Positions 1 through 8,704 of a DNA stretch of 36,302 nt are shown piece by piece. The stretch is taken from assembly GCA_903931835.1 (NCBI GenBank), contig CAIZEE010000514.1, positions 1 through 36,302 on the forward strand, read 5' to 3'. Position 1 is the stretch's first letter, and every line of letters starts with the position of its first letter. The stretch is from an uncultured Elstera sp. GTDB taxonomy: Bacteria > Pseudomonadota > Alphaproteobacteria > Elsterales > Elsteraceae. The notes under the pieces were generated by a model. The model saw only the letters and a list, made by a program, of their open reading frames with translations, was not told where the DNA came from and searched no databases. Both the position numbers and the translations under genes were made by a program.

Positions 1-1323
1 GACGGGCAGCGTCAGCTCGATGACGCGATCCGCGCCGCACGGGCGCTGCCCGGCGAAGGATGGGCGAGTCGGCTACGCGAGGGTCAGCCGCTTGGGCCGG
101 TCGAGGCGTTTTTGACACTGGCACGCGCGCAAGTGCTGGCGCGCGCGGTTGGTCGGGATGAGGATTTCAGCCAGGAGGCGGATACCACGCCCCCTATCGA
201 GGGGCTGCCTGAAGCTGCTGTCAAAGCTGCAACAGCGCTGTCGCAACTGGTCAAACCACTGAGCGATCTGCGTTTGACGCTGCTGAAACGTCTTGCGGAC
301 GATACCGACGAACTGGATACCGCCATGCGCCAGCGCATCGAGGCGATCGCACGCAGCCTGATGCGGCGCGCGATCAATCCGCTGGGCGGCTGGATCGCCA
401 TGCTGAAGACTCTGGACCAGCCGACCCCCGACGCCTTTGTCGATTGGTTCGCCATCGATCGGCGGGGTGGTGACGAGGTCGATGTCGGCATGTCGCGGCA
501 TTGGGTCGACCCGACCGAGCCGCTGGCGCTTGCCATCGCCGGGGCGGCGCACGGCATCGTCGTGACCTCGGCGACACTCACCGACGGGACCGGTGATGCG
601 GAGGCGGACTGGGCGGCGGCGGAACAGCGGACCGGAGCGGTTCATCTGCCCGCCCCGGCACTTCGGGCAAGCGTGCCCTCGCCCTTCGACTACCCAGCCA
701 ATACGCGCGTCTTCATCGTAACCGATGTGCGCAAGGACGATCTGGCCCAGGTCTCGGCGGCCTATCGCTCGCTGTTCCTCGCGGCCGGCGGCGGAGCACT
801 CGGCCTGTTCACCGCGATCAGCCGGCTGCGCGCGGTGCACGGCAATATCGCGCAGGCGCTGGACGATGCCGGGCTGACACTCTTGGCTCAGCATGTCGAT
901 GGCATGGGCACGGCCTCGCTGATCGATATATTCCGCGCAGAGGAAGACGCCTGCCTGCTCGGCACCGATGCGGTGCGCGACGGCGTCGATGTGCCGGGGC
1001 GTTCGCTGCGCCTGATCGTGTTTGACCGGGTGCCCTGGCCCAGGCCGGATATTCTGCACCGCGCCCGCAAGGCTCGATTTGGTGGCAAAATCTATGATGA
1101 CAGCCTGACACGATTAAAGCTGAAGCAGGCGTTCGGCCGATTGGTTCGGCGCGCCGACGACCGCGGCATCTTTGTGCTGCTGGACCCGATGATGCCGTCC
1201 CGATTGCTCGGCGCCTTCCCACCCGGCGTTGACGTCGCGCGCGTCGGCATCAAGACCGCGATCGACGAGACCAAGGCATTTTTCGATGGTTCTTGTCACC
1301 GCGAGGGCGAAACGGTTAAGTAA
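1..1323 (+). CDS. ATP-dependent DNA helicase, DinG/XPD-like, C-terminal part (5' truncated by window edge)
   Basis: Frame 1 is open from base 1 to TAA at 1321-1323. Helicase C-terminal motifs: GIVVTSATLTDG, LLGTDAVRDGVDVPGRSLRLIVFDRVPWPRP, LKQAFGRLVRRADDRG. Confidence 0.85.
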   Translation, partial: DGQRQLDDAIRAARALPGEGWASRLREGQPLGPVEAFLTLARAQVLARAVGRDEDFSQEADTTPPIEGLPEAAVKAATALSQLVKPLSDLRLTLLKRLADDTDELDTAMRQRIEAIARSLMRRAINPLGGWIAMLKTLDQPTPDAFVDWFAIDRRGGDEVDVGMSRHWVDPTEPLALAIAGAAHGIVVTSATLTDGTGDAEADWAAAEQRTGAVHLPAPALRASVPSPFDYPANTRVFIVTDVRKDDLAQVSAAYRSLFLAAGGGALGLFTAISRLRAVHGNIAQALDDAGLTLLAQHVDGMGTASLIDIFRAEEDACLLGTDAVRDGVDVPGRSLRLIVFDRVPWPRPDILHRARKARFGGKIYDDSLTRLKLKQAFGRLVRRADDRGIFVLLDPMMPSRLLGAFPPGVDVARVGIKTAIDETKAFFDGSCHREGETVK

Positions 1324-1345
1324 CCGCGATTTCAGGAGCAGTTAT

Positions 1346-1750
1346 ATGATCAGTCATCACGTCGCCTTGGTCTACACTATGGTTCTGGCGTCTGCCGCCG
1401 ATCAGGATATGAGCGATCGCGAGCTCCACATGATCGGCGAAATCATCGGCTTCCTGCCGGTCTTCGAAGGTTTCAATCACAGCGGTCTCGGCGAAATCTC
1501 GAACGCCTGTGTTGATTTGCTGCAGGATGAAGACGGCATCGACACCGTTCTGGAACTGGTGAAGAATGGCCTGCCGGTGCGCCTGCGCGAGACGGCCTAT
1601 GCACTTGCCTGCGACGTTGTGGCAGCCGATGGCACGGCCTTGCAGCAGGAACTGCAGATGCTGGAATTGCTGCAGCAGAAGCTGGAGCTGGATCGGCTGA
1701 CAGCAGCAGCGATCGAGCGCGGTGCCAGAGCGCGTTTCATTAGGGCGTAA
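1346..1750 (+). CDS. TerB-family (tellurite resistance TerB-like) protein
   Basis: ATG at 1346 preceded by an AGGAG-like RBS (ttcaggagcag). All-helical protein MISHHVALVYTMVLASAADQDMSDREL..; two D-x-x-D/E-type segments typical of TerB-like domains. The annotated ORF extends further upstream into the helicase 3' end, so the internal ATG is preferred. Confidence 0.7.
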   Translation: MISHHVALVYTMVLASAADQDMSDRELHMIGEIIGFLPVFEGFNHSGLGEISNACVDLLQDEDGIDTVLELVKNGLPVRLRETAYALACDVVAADGTALQQELQMLELLQQKLELDRLTAAAIERGARARFIRA

Positions 1751-1791
1751 AGCATCAATACCCGTAAATCATCAGTACCGGGGGGTTAGCA

Positions 1792-2196
1792 ATGAATCGG
1801 GTTGTTCCGCGTTACGTGCCAGCCAACACCATTGAAGAGCGATTTGGCTTTCTGGTTACGGCCGAAAAGACCGAGGGCGGCCGCGTCTACCTCGCCCGCG
1901 GCGGCCATTGGAGCGATATCGCCGATGCCCGGTTTTATGATGAGCCGCTGCATGCCGCCGATGGACTGAAGGAAATGCGCGAGCAATCAAGCGATGGCGA
2001 GGTCAATCTTGAGAGTATCGAGCTGGTCCGCGTCGTCGGCATGCTGATCCCAACGATCATCAGCGAGGCGGAATTGCGCAAACAGCGCCGCGCCGAAGCG
2101 ATGTCGAAACTGTCCCAGGACGAGATCGAGGCGCTCGGCCTCGACAAGGTCAATTTCGAGGCGCTGGAAAAAGCCGAAAGAAACGCCCGCCGCTAA
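1792..2196 (+). CDS. hypothetical protein, 134 aa
   Basis: ORF with GGGGG-type RBS just upstream (ccggggggttagcaATG), co-directional with TerB-like gene, no overlapping better ORF. Confidence 0.6.
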   Translation: MNRVVPRYVPANTIEERFGFLVTAEKTEGGRVYLARGGHWSDIADARFYDEPLHAADGLKEMREQSSDGEVNLESIELVRVVGMLIPTIISEAELRKQRRAEAMSKLSQDEIEALGLDKVNFEALEKAERNARR

Positions 2197-3404
2197 TCGG
2201 CCCTAACCTGCGTCCGCTCTTTCGTTCCCAATACGGCGAAGGTGGCGACGGCCAGTATCGCGCAGGTTCCAACAGCGAGGCCAAGTGGATGGGCATCGGG
2301 CCCGCCCTGATCAACCAGCTTGCCGATGGCGACCGGACCCAAAAGGCTCCCGATCGTGTACGAATCCATACCGAGAGTTACAGCGCGAGCCAATGCCAAA
2401 CCCGAAAACCGGCTGCCCAGGGCGACCATCGCCAGGGCAAAGGACACGCCTTGTGCCGCACCCCAGATCATCAGTACGGCCCATAAAGCCGGGATTTGAA
2501 GGCCGGGTGACAAACGCAGCGCCAGGGGCATGAGAAACGGCATGGCCGCCGAAATACCGATCGCCCAAAGTTGAACCTGCCGGCGATCAACCTTTGCGGC
2601 AAAGGTGGCGACACCGAGCGCACCGCCTAATGCGCCGACCTGAAGCGCCGTTGACAAGGTCGTGGAGATATCGGCGCTAAAGCCATAGGACAGGCCGTAT
2701 AGCGGCAGCAAGGCGACATTGCTCGCCTCGACCATCCCGACCATCAGCAGACCGAGATAGGCGATCGGCTCGAGACGCGGGATCGACCAGAATGACGGGA
2801 TATCGGATGTCGCCTGCCCTGCTTGTTCGTCATGAAGCCTGGGTGCGCTGCGCCAGATCAGTACAAGCGGGACCAGCGACAGCGCCTCGATCGCGGCTGC
2901 AACCGGAAAGCCGACATTGCCATCGGTGCCGACCACGACCAGCAAAGCAGGCCCGGCGCCTACTGCGGTACACATGATCATTTCCAGGATGCCGACGACG
3001 CGGTTGCGGATCGCGTCCGTGACAACGCCATTCAACCATGTATCGCCAGCGACCCAGCGTATGGCGAGTGCGACGCCCTGCAGGAAATAGAGGACATACC
3101 AGACGGGCAACGACGCTGTAGCGGCGAACAGGACCAGCGACACGGCACCCAGCAGGACGCCGAGCAAAGTCGCCCATGCGAGGCCGAGATGGCGCATCAG
3201 GAACGGCAGGATCGGCGACACCGCCAGCAAGCCAAACCAGGGCATCGCTGCGAATATGCCGATTTCGCCGGCGCTGACGCCGCGATCTTTCAGAATGATG
3301 GTGAGCAAAGGCACCGACATCCAGAACGCCACGACGGAGGCGAAATCCAGGAAGAAGATGGCGGCAATGCGCGGCGACGTCGATGGCTTTGATTGACCTG
3401 GCAA
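2193..3404 (-). CDS. MFS transporter
   Basis: 403 aa with about 12 hydrophobic helices and MFS-type organisation (GEIGIFAAMPWFGLLAVSPILPFLMRHLG). Confidence 0.8.
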   Translation of the reverse strand: MPGQSKPSTSPRIAAIFFLDFASVVAFWMSVPLLTIILKDRGVSAGEIGIFAAMPWFGLLAVSPILPFLMRHLGLAWATLLGVLLGAVSLVLFAATASLPVWYVLYFLQGVALAIRWVAGDTWLNGVVTDAIRNRVVGILEMIMCTAVGAGPALLVVVGTDGNVGFPVAAAIEALSLVPLVLIWRSAPRLHDEQAGQATSDIPSFWSIPRLEPIAYLGLLMVGMVEASNVALLPLYGLSYGFSADISTTLSTALQVGALGGALGVATFAAKVDRRQVQLWAIGISAAMPFLMPLALRLSPGLQIPALWAVLMIWGAAQGVSFALAMVALGSRFSGLALARAVTLGMDSYTIGSLLGPVAIGKLVDQGGPDAHPLGLAVGTCAILAVATFAVLGTKERTQVRAD

Positions 3405-3614
3405 GACCCTTATTCCTTTAGCGTCTTCCGGCCACGGCTACGCGCACAGCAAAACGAACAACAAGGCCAATCCTGCCTGCGCCGGGTTCAAGGGTCAATC
3501 GCAGTGCAACATTGCGGCGCATAAACCCGCCGTTTGACCCAGAAGATGGACAAACGGGCTCAGCATGGCGCATTTTTGTTAAGGCTCGGCATTTGGGCCG
3601 TCTTTGGGGGAAGA

Positions 3615-4658
3615 ATGGCGTTTAATAATCACGACTTGCCCGACCCGTCACAGCCGCGGCCGGAACTGGCGCGGCCGCCACGTCGACCTGGCGTTAAACA
3701 TCTGAGCGTGGCATTGCAGGGCGGGGGATCGCACGGCGCCTTTACCTGGGGTGTCATGGATCGGCTGATGTCGGATAGCCGCATCTATATTGATGGCATC
3801 AGCGGGACCAGCGCCGGCGCGATTAATGGCGTGGTCTTCGCCGATGGGTTCTTGAAGCGCCAGCGCCAGGGCGCCATCGACGCGCTGGCGCAATTCTGGC
3901 GCGAGATCAGCGAGAAGAGCTTCCGTTCCTCCATCGATCCGGCGGTGCTTTCGGTCATGATGGATTTCATCACAAGGCTTTATTCGCCCTATGAGCTGAA
4001 CCCGCTGAACCTCAACCCGCTGCGCGACGTGCTGGTCGATATGGTCGATTTCGCCGGGTTGCGCGCCCGGCCGGACGTCAAATTATTCGTCACGGCGTCG
4101 AACGTGCGGACCTGCAAGCCACGGGTTTTCCGAACGCCGGAAATGCGCGTCGACATGCTGCTCGCATCGGCCTGCCTGCCGCTGTTGTTTCAGGCGGTCG
4201 AGGTCGATGGCGAGTATTACTGGGATGGCGGCTTCCTCGGCAATCCCGCGATCTATCCGCTGATCCATGAATGCTACAGCAACGATGTGGTGATCATTCA
4301 GATCAACCCGATGAACCGCGCCGACGTGCCGACGACATCGCGCGAGATTCTGAACCGGATGAACGAAATGAGCTTCAATTCGAGTCTGGTTCGCGAAATG
4401 CGCGGTGTCGCGACGATATCCCGGCTGGTCGAGCAGGGCGCGTTGCAGAAAACCGGCTACGAAGCCGTGCGGTTTCACATGATCGAGGCCGAGACGGACA
4501 TGGCGCGGCTGGGTGCGCTCAGCAAGTTCAACACGCATTGGCCGTTCTTAAAGGATCTGCACGATCTCGGCTTCGAGACCACCGATAAATGGCTGAGCGA
4601 CAATTTCGAGCGCCTGGGCGTCGAAAACACGATGGATGTCTTCGAAACCTTTATGTGA
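3615..4658 (+). CDS. patatin-like phospholipase
   Basis: Oxyanion-hole GGGSHGAFTWGV, nucleophile elbow GISGTSAGAING (GxSxG) and catalytic Asp motif DGGFLGNP. Start chosen at ATG 3615; ORF track opens at 3534. Confidence 0.85.
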   Translation: MAFNNHDLPDPSQPRPELARPPRRPGVKHLSVALQGGGSHGAFTWGVMDRLMSDSRIYIDGISGTSAGAINGVVFADGFLKRQRQGAIDALAQFWREISEKSFRSSIDPAVLSVMMDFITRLYSPYELNPLNLNPLRDVLVDMVDFAGLRARPDVKLFVTASNVRTCKPRVFRTPEMRVDMLLASACLPLLFQAVEVDGEYYWDGGFLGNPAIYPLIHECYSNDVVIIQINPMNRADVPTTSREILNRMNEMSFNSSLVREMRGVATISRLVEQGALQKTGYEAVRFHMIEAETDMARLGALSKFNTHWPFLKDLHDLGFETTDKWLSDNFERLGVENTMDVFETFM

Positions 4659-4699
4659 CGCCTGATCTTGGGCGGTGGAGCACTCCATTGGAAAATTCG

Positions 4700-5731
4700 A
4701 TGCGCCGGGCCTTATTGCTGTTCGGCATGGCGGTTGCCGCCTGCCTCGGCTTTGGCGGAACGGACGCAGCCCATGCGGGCGAAACGCTGGATGCGGTCAG
4801 GGCGCGCGGTTTCGTCAATTGCGGCGTCAGCGATGGCGTGATCGGGTTCAGCCTGACCGATGCCAAGGGCAACTGGGCAGGGCTTGAAGTCGATGTCTGC
4901 CGGGCCGTTGCGGCGGCGGTGTTCGGGCGGGCTGACAAGGTAAAGTTCCTGCCCTTCAACGCGCTGCAGCGCTTCACCGCTCTGCAATCGGGTGAAATCG
5001 ATATTCTGGCGCGGATCACCACCTTCACGCTGAAACGCGACACGTCGCTCGGCCTCAGTTTCGCGCCGCCGACCTTTTATACCGGTCAGGGCGTGATGGT
5101 TACGGCGAAGCTTGGCGTGAAAAGCCTGAACGATCTGGGTGGGGCGACGTTCTGCATTGCGACCGGGACGACGACCGAACTCAACCTTGCCGATTATTTC
5201 CGCAGCCATAAGATGGAATACAAGCCGGTGGTGATCCAAAGCATCCCGGAACGCGACGACGCGTTTTTTGCCGGCCGCTGCGACGCCTTGACCGATGACG
5301 GTTCGGGTCTGGCCGCAACCAGGACCAGCCATCACGCGACCGATGCGGAATATGTGATCCTGCCCGAAATCATTTCGAAGGAGCCGCTGGCCGAGGCCTA
5401 TCGCAAGGGCGATCCGCAATGGGGCGACATCATCACCTGGACTGTCTATGCCCTGTTCCAGGCTGAGGAATCCGGCATAACCCAGGCGAACGTGGAGGCG
5501 ATGAAGAAATCGCCCAATCCGGAAATCCAGCGCATGCTCGGCGTCGATCCTGGGCTTGGAGCGGCATTGGGCCTGAGTGAGGATTGGGTGGTCAATATCG
5601 TCAAGGCGGTCGGCAATTACGGCGAAATTTATGAGCGCAATGTCGGCATGGGCTCGGCGCTGAAATTGCCACGCGGCCTCAATGCCCAATGGACGAATGG
5701 CGGGCTGATATACGCGATCCCGCTGCGCTGA
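4700..5731 (+). CDS. amino-acid ABC transporter substrate-binding protein (AapJ-like)
   Basis: Signal peptide MRRALLLFGMAVAACLGFGGTDAAHA, then ETLDAVRARGFVNCGVSDGVIGFSLTDAKGNWAGLEVDVCRAVAAAVFG, typical of SBP_bac_3 polar amino-acid binding proteins. Confidence 0.85.
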   Translation: MRRALLLFGMAVAACLGFGGTDAAHAGETLDAVRARGFVNCGVSDGVIGFSLTDAKGNWAGLEVDVCRAVAAAVFGRADKVKFLPFNALQRFTALQSGEIDILARITTFTLKRDTSLGLSFAPPTFYTGQGVMVTAKLGVKSLNDLGGATFCIATGTTTELNLADYFRSHKMEYKPVVIQSIPERDDAFFAGRCDALTDDGSGLAATRTSHHATDAEYVILPEIISKEPLAEAYRKGDPQWGDIITWTVYALFQAEESGITQANVEAMKKSPNPEIQRMLGVDPGLGAALGLSEDWVVNIVKAVGNYGEIYERNVGMGSALKLPRGLNAQWTNGGLIYAIPLR

Positions 5732-5839
5732 GCCACCACAACTCCGCCAAAACCTCCTAGATTAATTAAAGGACAGGTTTGGAATTTCGGCCTTCTTGCT
5801 CTCGTAACCCTAAGTGAGATGCAATGAATGGAGGCCACC

Positions 5840-5980
5840 ATGGCTAAGATGTTCAAGTCCCTTGTCCACAGCCCGTTGGCGCTGATGATCGCTCTTGGGC
5901 TGGTTTGCGGATCGCTCAGCGGCTGCGTCATCGAACCCGCCCACCCGCATTACTATCATTACGGCTATTGGTATCGCTAA
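5840..5980 (+). CDS. very small putative lipoprotein with His/Tyr-rich tail (46 aa)
   Basis: Not in ORF track. ATG at 5840 with GGAGG RBS (gaatGGAGGccaccATG). Translation MAKMFKSLVHSPLALMIALGLVCGSLSGCVIEPAHPHYYHYGYWYR*. Hydrophobic signal plus lipobox-like LSGC. Confidence 0.65.
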   Translation: MAKMFKSLVHSPLALMIALGLVCGSLSGCVIEPAHPHYYHYGYWYR

Positions 5981-5999
5981 GCCGTAGATTTGAGACCCG

Positions 6000-6021
6000 C
6001 CAGGCGGGTTCGCCCGCCTGG
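6000..6021. terminator. perfect GC-rich hairpin (9-bp stem, TTCG loop), candidate transcription terminator/attenuator
   Basis: CCAGGCGGG (6000-6008) TTCG CCCGCCTGG (6013-6021), immediately downstream of the small lipoprotein stop; no obvious T-tract follows. Confidence 0.5.
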
Positions 6022-6095
6022 GAGCGCCATTGAGCCCGCTCCAACCGGCAATTTTCATTGTCATTCGGCCTGCAATCGCGGACTCTTCCGTCATT

Positions 6096-6521
6096 ATGGT
6101 TCGATTGATCTTCCTGTTTGCACTACTGGCGCTCACTTGTGCGGGTGAGCCGAGCTTCGCCGCCGATACGAAACTGTTCGATACGTTTGGCGGTGAGGCC
6201 GGCGTTACCAGCCTCGCCAACGATCTGATCGACCGCGCCCTCGTCGATCCCCGCATCCAGCACAGTTTTGACGACAGCAATATCAAGCGCGTCAAGCGGG
6301 AGCTTGCATCGCAGTTTTGCGAGTTGCTGGGGGGACCGTGCGTCTATAAAGGCCGCGACATGAAGGAAGCGCATCAAAAGCTCATGATCACCGATGCCCA
6401 ATTCAACGCCCTGGTCGAAGACCTGCAGGATGCGATGGAACAGCTCGACATCCCGTTCGGCGCGCAGAATCAGTTGCTGGCGAAACTGGCGCCGATGCAT
6501 GCGACGATCGTTACAAAATAG
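6096..6521 (+). CDS. group 1 truncated haemoglobin with N-terminal signal sequence
   Basis: MVRLIFLFALLALTCAGEPSFAADTKLFDTFGGEAGVTSLANDLIDRALVDPRIQHSFDD..SQFCELLGGPCVYKGRDMKEAHQKLMITDAQFNALVEDL matches the truncated globin pattern with proximal His (AHQKL). Start set at ATG 6096. Confidence 0.85.
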   Translation: MVRLIFLFALLALTCAGEPSFAADTKLFDTFGGEAGVTSLANDLIDRALVDPRIQHSFDDSNIKRVKRELASQFCELLGGPCVYKGRDMKEAHQKLMITDAQFNALVEDLQDAMEQLDIPFGAQNQLLAKLAPMHATIVTK

Positions 6522-6524
6522 CCG

Positions 6525-8291
6525 ATGACGGCTGCGGCATCGCGTAGCAAGCCCGCCACAGCCAAGCCCGCGGTCGAGCGGCGTGCTCCGGCACCGCCAC
6601 GCGGCGACGAAACCAAGGAGGCGCCGAGTAATCTCGCCGGTTGGCTTCGACGCTATCGACTGGCGACCGGGCTGACGATGTTCAGCTTTGTTTTCCTGCA
6701 TCTGACCAACCACAGTTTCGGGCTGATCGGCATCTCCTTCATGGAGGCGGCGCAGCCCTATATGGTTGGGCTGTTCCGCCTCGGCTGGCTGAGCCTTGTC
6801 TTCGCCACCGCCGCGTCATCGCATTTGGCGCTCGGCTTCTGGTCGCTGTATTTGCGCCGGAACCTGCGCATGCCGTTATGGGAGGCGATGCAGCTTTCGC
6901 TCGGCCTGCTGATACCGGTGTTCCTCACTCATCATCTGGTCGAAGTCCGCATTTCGATGCTGCTATACGGTACCGAGCTCAATTATTCCTATGTCGTCTG
7001 GCAGTTCCTCGACCATCCGTTCCAGATCCTGCGCCAGATCAGCCTGCTGATCATCGCGTGGTCGCATGGCTGTATCGGCATCCATTTCTGGCTGCGTTTC
7101 CGCCCCTGGTATCCGCGCGGACGGATCGTGCTGTTCGCGGGCGCGCTACTGATGCCGGTTCTGGCTCTGACGGGATTTCTGGCTGCCAGCCGCGAAGTCG
7201 CGGCCCTCAATGTGCAACCACGCGAACACCGCGCCTTCGTCGCCAATGCCAATATTCCGGGGCCGGAAGGCGAGGAACTTTTGCGCGAATTGGAGCACGC
7301 CCTCTATTACGCGCTGGCCGGCACGCTGGCGCTGACCTTGATCGCGCGCTACATACGCGACCGGCCAGGCAAAACCCTCGGCCAGATCAGCGTCACCTAT
7401 AATGACGGCCGGGTGGTGATGACGCCGCCGGGGCCAACCGTGCTGGAAATCAGCCGGTCAGCTGATATTCCCCATGCCAGCGTGTGTGGCGGACGCAGCC
7501 GTTGCAGCACCTGCCGCGTGCGCGTCGGTGGCAATGCCCGCCTGCCGCCACCGACCGCCGACGAGGCGCGTATCCTGGAGCGGTTTGGCGCCGCAAGTGA
7601 TGTGCGTCTTGCCTGCCAGATCCGGCCGACCACCGATATTTCCGTCTTTCCGCTGTTTCAATTCCCCGCCGATAACGAGCATCAGCGTCGCTTCGACACC
7701 GGCAAAGCGCCACGCGAAAAGGATATCGTCGTGCTGTTCGCTGATTTGCGCGATTTCACGCGGATATCGGAATCCAAACTGCCCTATGACACGGTGTTTT
7801 TGCTCAACCGCTATTTCGCCGGCATGGGACGGGCGGTTGAGCAAAGCGGCGGCTATCTCGATAAATTCGTCGGCGATGGCGTCATGGCTCTGTTCGGGCT
7901 GAATAAACCGCTCAGCGAGGCGGGCCGCGACGCGCTTCGGGCTGCCAAGGCGATGTCCTACCAGCTCGCCGAGATTAATCGGGAATTCTCCGATTTCGGC
8001 GAGACCTTGCGCATCGGCATCGGGCTTCATGCCGGTCCCGTGATCACGGGCGATATGGGCTGGGGCACCGCCTTGTCGCTGACCGCAATCGGCGACACGG
8101 TGAATACCGCAAGCCGCGTTGAAGAATTGACCAAGCGCTTCAAGGTGGAGCTGGTGATCGCCGATTCGCTGGCAACCTTATGCGGCATTCCGCTGGACGA
8201 GTTTGAACCACACACCGTTGCTGTCCGCGGCCGCACCAGCGAACTGACCGTCCGGACCGTAGAGAACGCGCAGACTCTGCCGGACTTCTAG
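6525..8291 (+). CDS. class III adenylate/guanylate cyclase with N-terminal 6TM SDH-like (putative dihaem cytochrome b) anchor and [2Fe-2S] ferredoxin domain
   Basis: Six hydrophobic helices with conserved His (HLTNH, SSHLALG, THHLVE, SHGCIGIHFWL). Ferredoxin motif CGGRSRCSTC...LACQ (CX5CX2C...C). Cyclase motifs VVLFADLRDFT, DKFVGDGVMALFG, AIGDTVNTASRVEEL. Confidence 0.88.
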   Translation: MTAAASRSKPATAKPAVERRAPAPPRGDETKEAPSNLAGWLRRYRLATGLTMFSFVFLHLTNHSFGLIGISFMEAAQPYMVGLFRLGWLSLVFATAASSHLALGFWSLYLRRNLRMPLWEAMQLSLGLLIPVFLTHHLVEVRISMLLYGTELNYSYVVWQFLDHPFQILRQISLLIIAWSHGCIGIHFWLRFRPWYPRGRIVLFAGALLMPVLALTGFLAASREVAALNVQPREHRAFVANANIPGPEGEELLRELEHALYYALAGTLALTLIARYIRDRPGKTLGQISVTYNDGRVVMTPPGPTVLEISRSADIPHASVCGGRSRCSTCRVRVGGNARLPPPTADEARILERFGAASDVRLACQIRPTTDISVFPLFQFPADNEHQRRFDTGKAPREKDIVVLFADLRDFTRISESKLPYDTVFLLNRYFAGMGRAVEQSGGYLDKFVGDGVMALFGLNKPLSEAGRDALRAAKAMSYQLAEINREFSDFGETLRIGIGLHAGPVITGDMGWGTALSLTAIGDTVNTASRVEELTKRFKVELVIADSLATLCGIPLDEFEPHTVAVRGRTSELTVRTVENAQTLPDF

Positions 8292-8293
8292 TC

Positions 8294-8629
8294 CTACTTC
8301 ACCGTGATCATCAGATGCATCTTGGTGTGGATGTCGCAGCCGACCATCACCACGCCCGGGTGATCGAAAGTGATTTCCTTGATCTCGCCCGGCTTCTGCA
8401 ATTGCAGATCGAATTCGAACCCAGGCGTTTCGGACAGCATGTTATGCGCGAAGCTGTCCTCGTTCAGGAAGCGGACCGTATCACCGACATGGATCGTCAC
8501 CTCGGCCGGGCTGAAGGCGCGATCCCGCTGGACGATTTCGACGATTTCCCCGCCGCGAGCCGGCATTGCCAGCAATGTCAGGACGGCTAGGCACGATATC
8601 AGACGGAAGAGTGTCACATCGCTATCCAA
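8294..8629 (-). CDS. cupredoxin / plastocyanin-like type 1 copper protein
   Basis: Signal peptide; RAFSPAEVTIHVGDTVRFLNEDSFAHNMLSE...GVVMVGCDIHTKMHLMITVK has the His...Cys-His-Met type 1 copper ligand pattern. Confidence 0.85.
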   Translation of the reverse strand: MDSDVTLFRLISCLAVLTLLAMPARGGEIVEIVQRDRAFSPAEVTIHVGDTVRFLNEDSFAHNMLSETPGFEFDLQLQKPGEIKEITFDHPGVVMVGCDIHTKMHLMITVK

Positions 8630-8704
8630 TTATAAGGATCGGTTTGATGATACGCCGCAGCCACCCAGCATCGCCAGATTATCTGCAACTTTATCAAAGG
8701 ACCG

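Noticed and set aside
73-1059. Long minus-strand ORF (328 aa) antisense to the helicase
   Set aside because: Arg/His/Gln-rich low-complexity translation typical of shadow ORFs opposite high-GC genes; the plus frame has clear helicase motifs.
4712-5689. 325-aa minus-strand ORF antisense to the binding-protein gene
   Set aside because: Shadow ORF; the plus strand encodes a clear SBP with signal peptide.
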